Below are positions 63,964 through 64,000 of a DNA stretch of 64,000 nt, piece after piece; positions within the stretch are counted from its first letter, which is position 1; each line of letters starts with the position of its first letter. Source of the stretch: Clostridium cadaveris (GTDB lineage: Bacteria > Bacillota > Clostridia > Clostridiales > Clostridiaceae). The notes below the pieces were generated by a model. The model was not told where the DNA came from, did not search any database, and saw only the letters and a program-made list of their open reading frames with translations. Both the position numbers and the translations under genes were made by a program. The DNA lies in the NCBI RefSeq assembly GCF_020911725.1, contig NZ_CP076620.1:232501-296500 (forward strand), given 5' to 3'.

Positions 63964-64000
63964 GAAAGTAAAAGATAAACAATAAAATGATTTGTAAGTA

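Overview
The window is low-GC, AT-rich DNA of a strictly anaerobic, Gram-positive Clostridium-type bacterium. This rests on AGGAGG-type ribosome binding sites, TTGACA/TATAAT promoters, intrinsic terminators with U-tracts, a T-box leader, the SigI/RsgI pair, an LPXTG protein, oxygen-sensitive radical chemistry (FeFe-hydrogenase maturases, a glycyl radical enzyme with its activase, hybrid cluster protein) and Clostridium-like 23S/5S rRNA. The species cannot be named from the sequence alone. No prophage, insertion sequence or CRISPR array was seen.

Layout. 1-4.2 kb: the 3' end of a peptide-binding protein gene, a two-component system whose kinase is frameshifted, and a TetR regulator behind a 35-bp perfect inverted repeat. 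4.3-6.8 kb: two divergent genes, a radical SAM/SPASM enzyme and a paralogue that has lost the iron-sulfur cysteine motif. 7-12 kb: a complete branched-chain amino acid ABC transporter (livKHMGF). 12.1-13 kb: uppP. 13.3-17 kb: a 23S-5S-tRNA-Lys(UUU) operon with its own strong promoter and no 16S gene. 17.2-18.8 kb: hcp behind a CRP/FNR-type palindrome. 19.1-25.7 kb: a truncated acetyltransferase, an antimicrobial-peptide detoxification module (regulator, ATPase, two permeases, kinase), a truncated amino-acid permease and an M18 aminopeptidase. 25.9-29.6 kb: a CitA/CitB-type two-component system with a 2-hydroxycarboxylate transporter. 29.7-33.7 kb, minus strand: the FeFe-hydrogenase maturation operon (TM1266-like, hydE, hydG, hydF).

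34-37.5 kb: an AgrA/AgrC-like pair, a YhfC-type intramembrane protease and a DUF3887 lipoprotein behind a LytTR-like direct repeat. 37.6-42 kb: a small gene with an in-frame amber codon, then a T-box leader controlling metNIQ and an M20 amidohydrolase. 42-44.6 kb: a YjdM-like zinc ribbon, two decayed genes, an acetyltransferase and dihydrofolate reductase. 44.9-49.7 kb: a cell-wall-anchored surface protein, a membrane GDPD phosphodiesterase and a stand-alone FakA-like domain. 50-54 kb: an ECF-like sigma factor with a DUF4179 anti-sigma factor, a secreted Asp-rich repeat protein, then SigI and an RsgI with an Asp-rich tail. 54-57.4 kb: a BceRS-like pair without BceAB, and a phytoene-desaturase-type flavoprotein. 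57.5-64 kb: a glucose-family PTS EIICB, a DeoR regulator, a glycyl radical enzyme activase and a PflD/YbiW-like glycyl radical enzyme.

Most likely functional units. The last block looks like a catabolic island in which a PTS-imported, phosphorylated sugar or anhydrosugar is opened by radical chemistry. The PTS and radical-enzyme promoters share a 12-bp palindrome. hydE/F/G are the maturation genes for an FeFe hydrogenase whose structural gene is outside the window. Several units are sensor-driven surface or stress modules (Cpr/Lan-type ABC transporter, Agr-like, ECF, SigI, BceRS-like). Items most worth a second look are the cysteine-less radical SAM paralogue, the 16S-less rRNA operon, the promoter-leader-terminator before the hydrogenase maturation operon, the Agr-like island without AgrBD, the Asp-rich sigma-factor neighbourhood, and the glycyl radical/PTS island.
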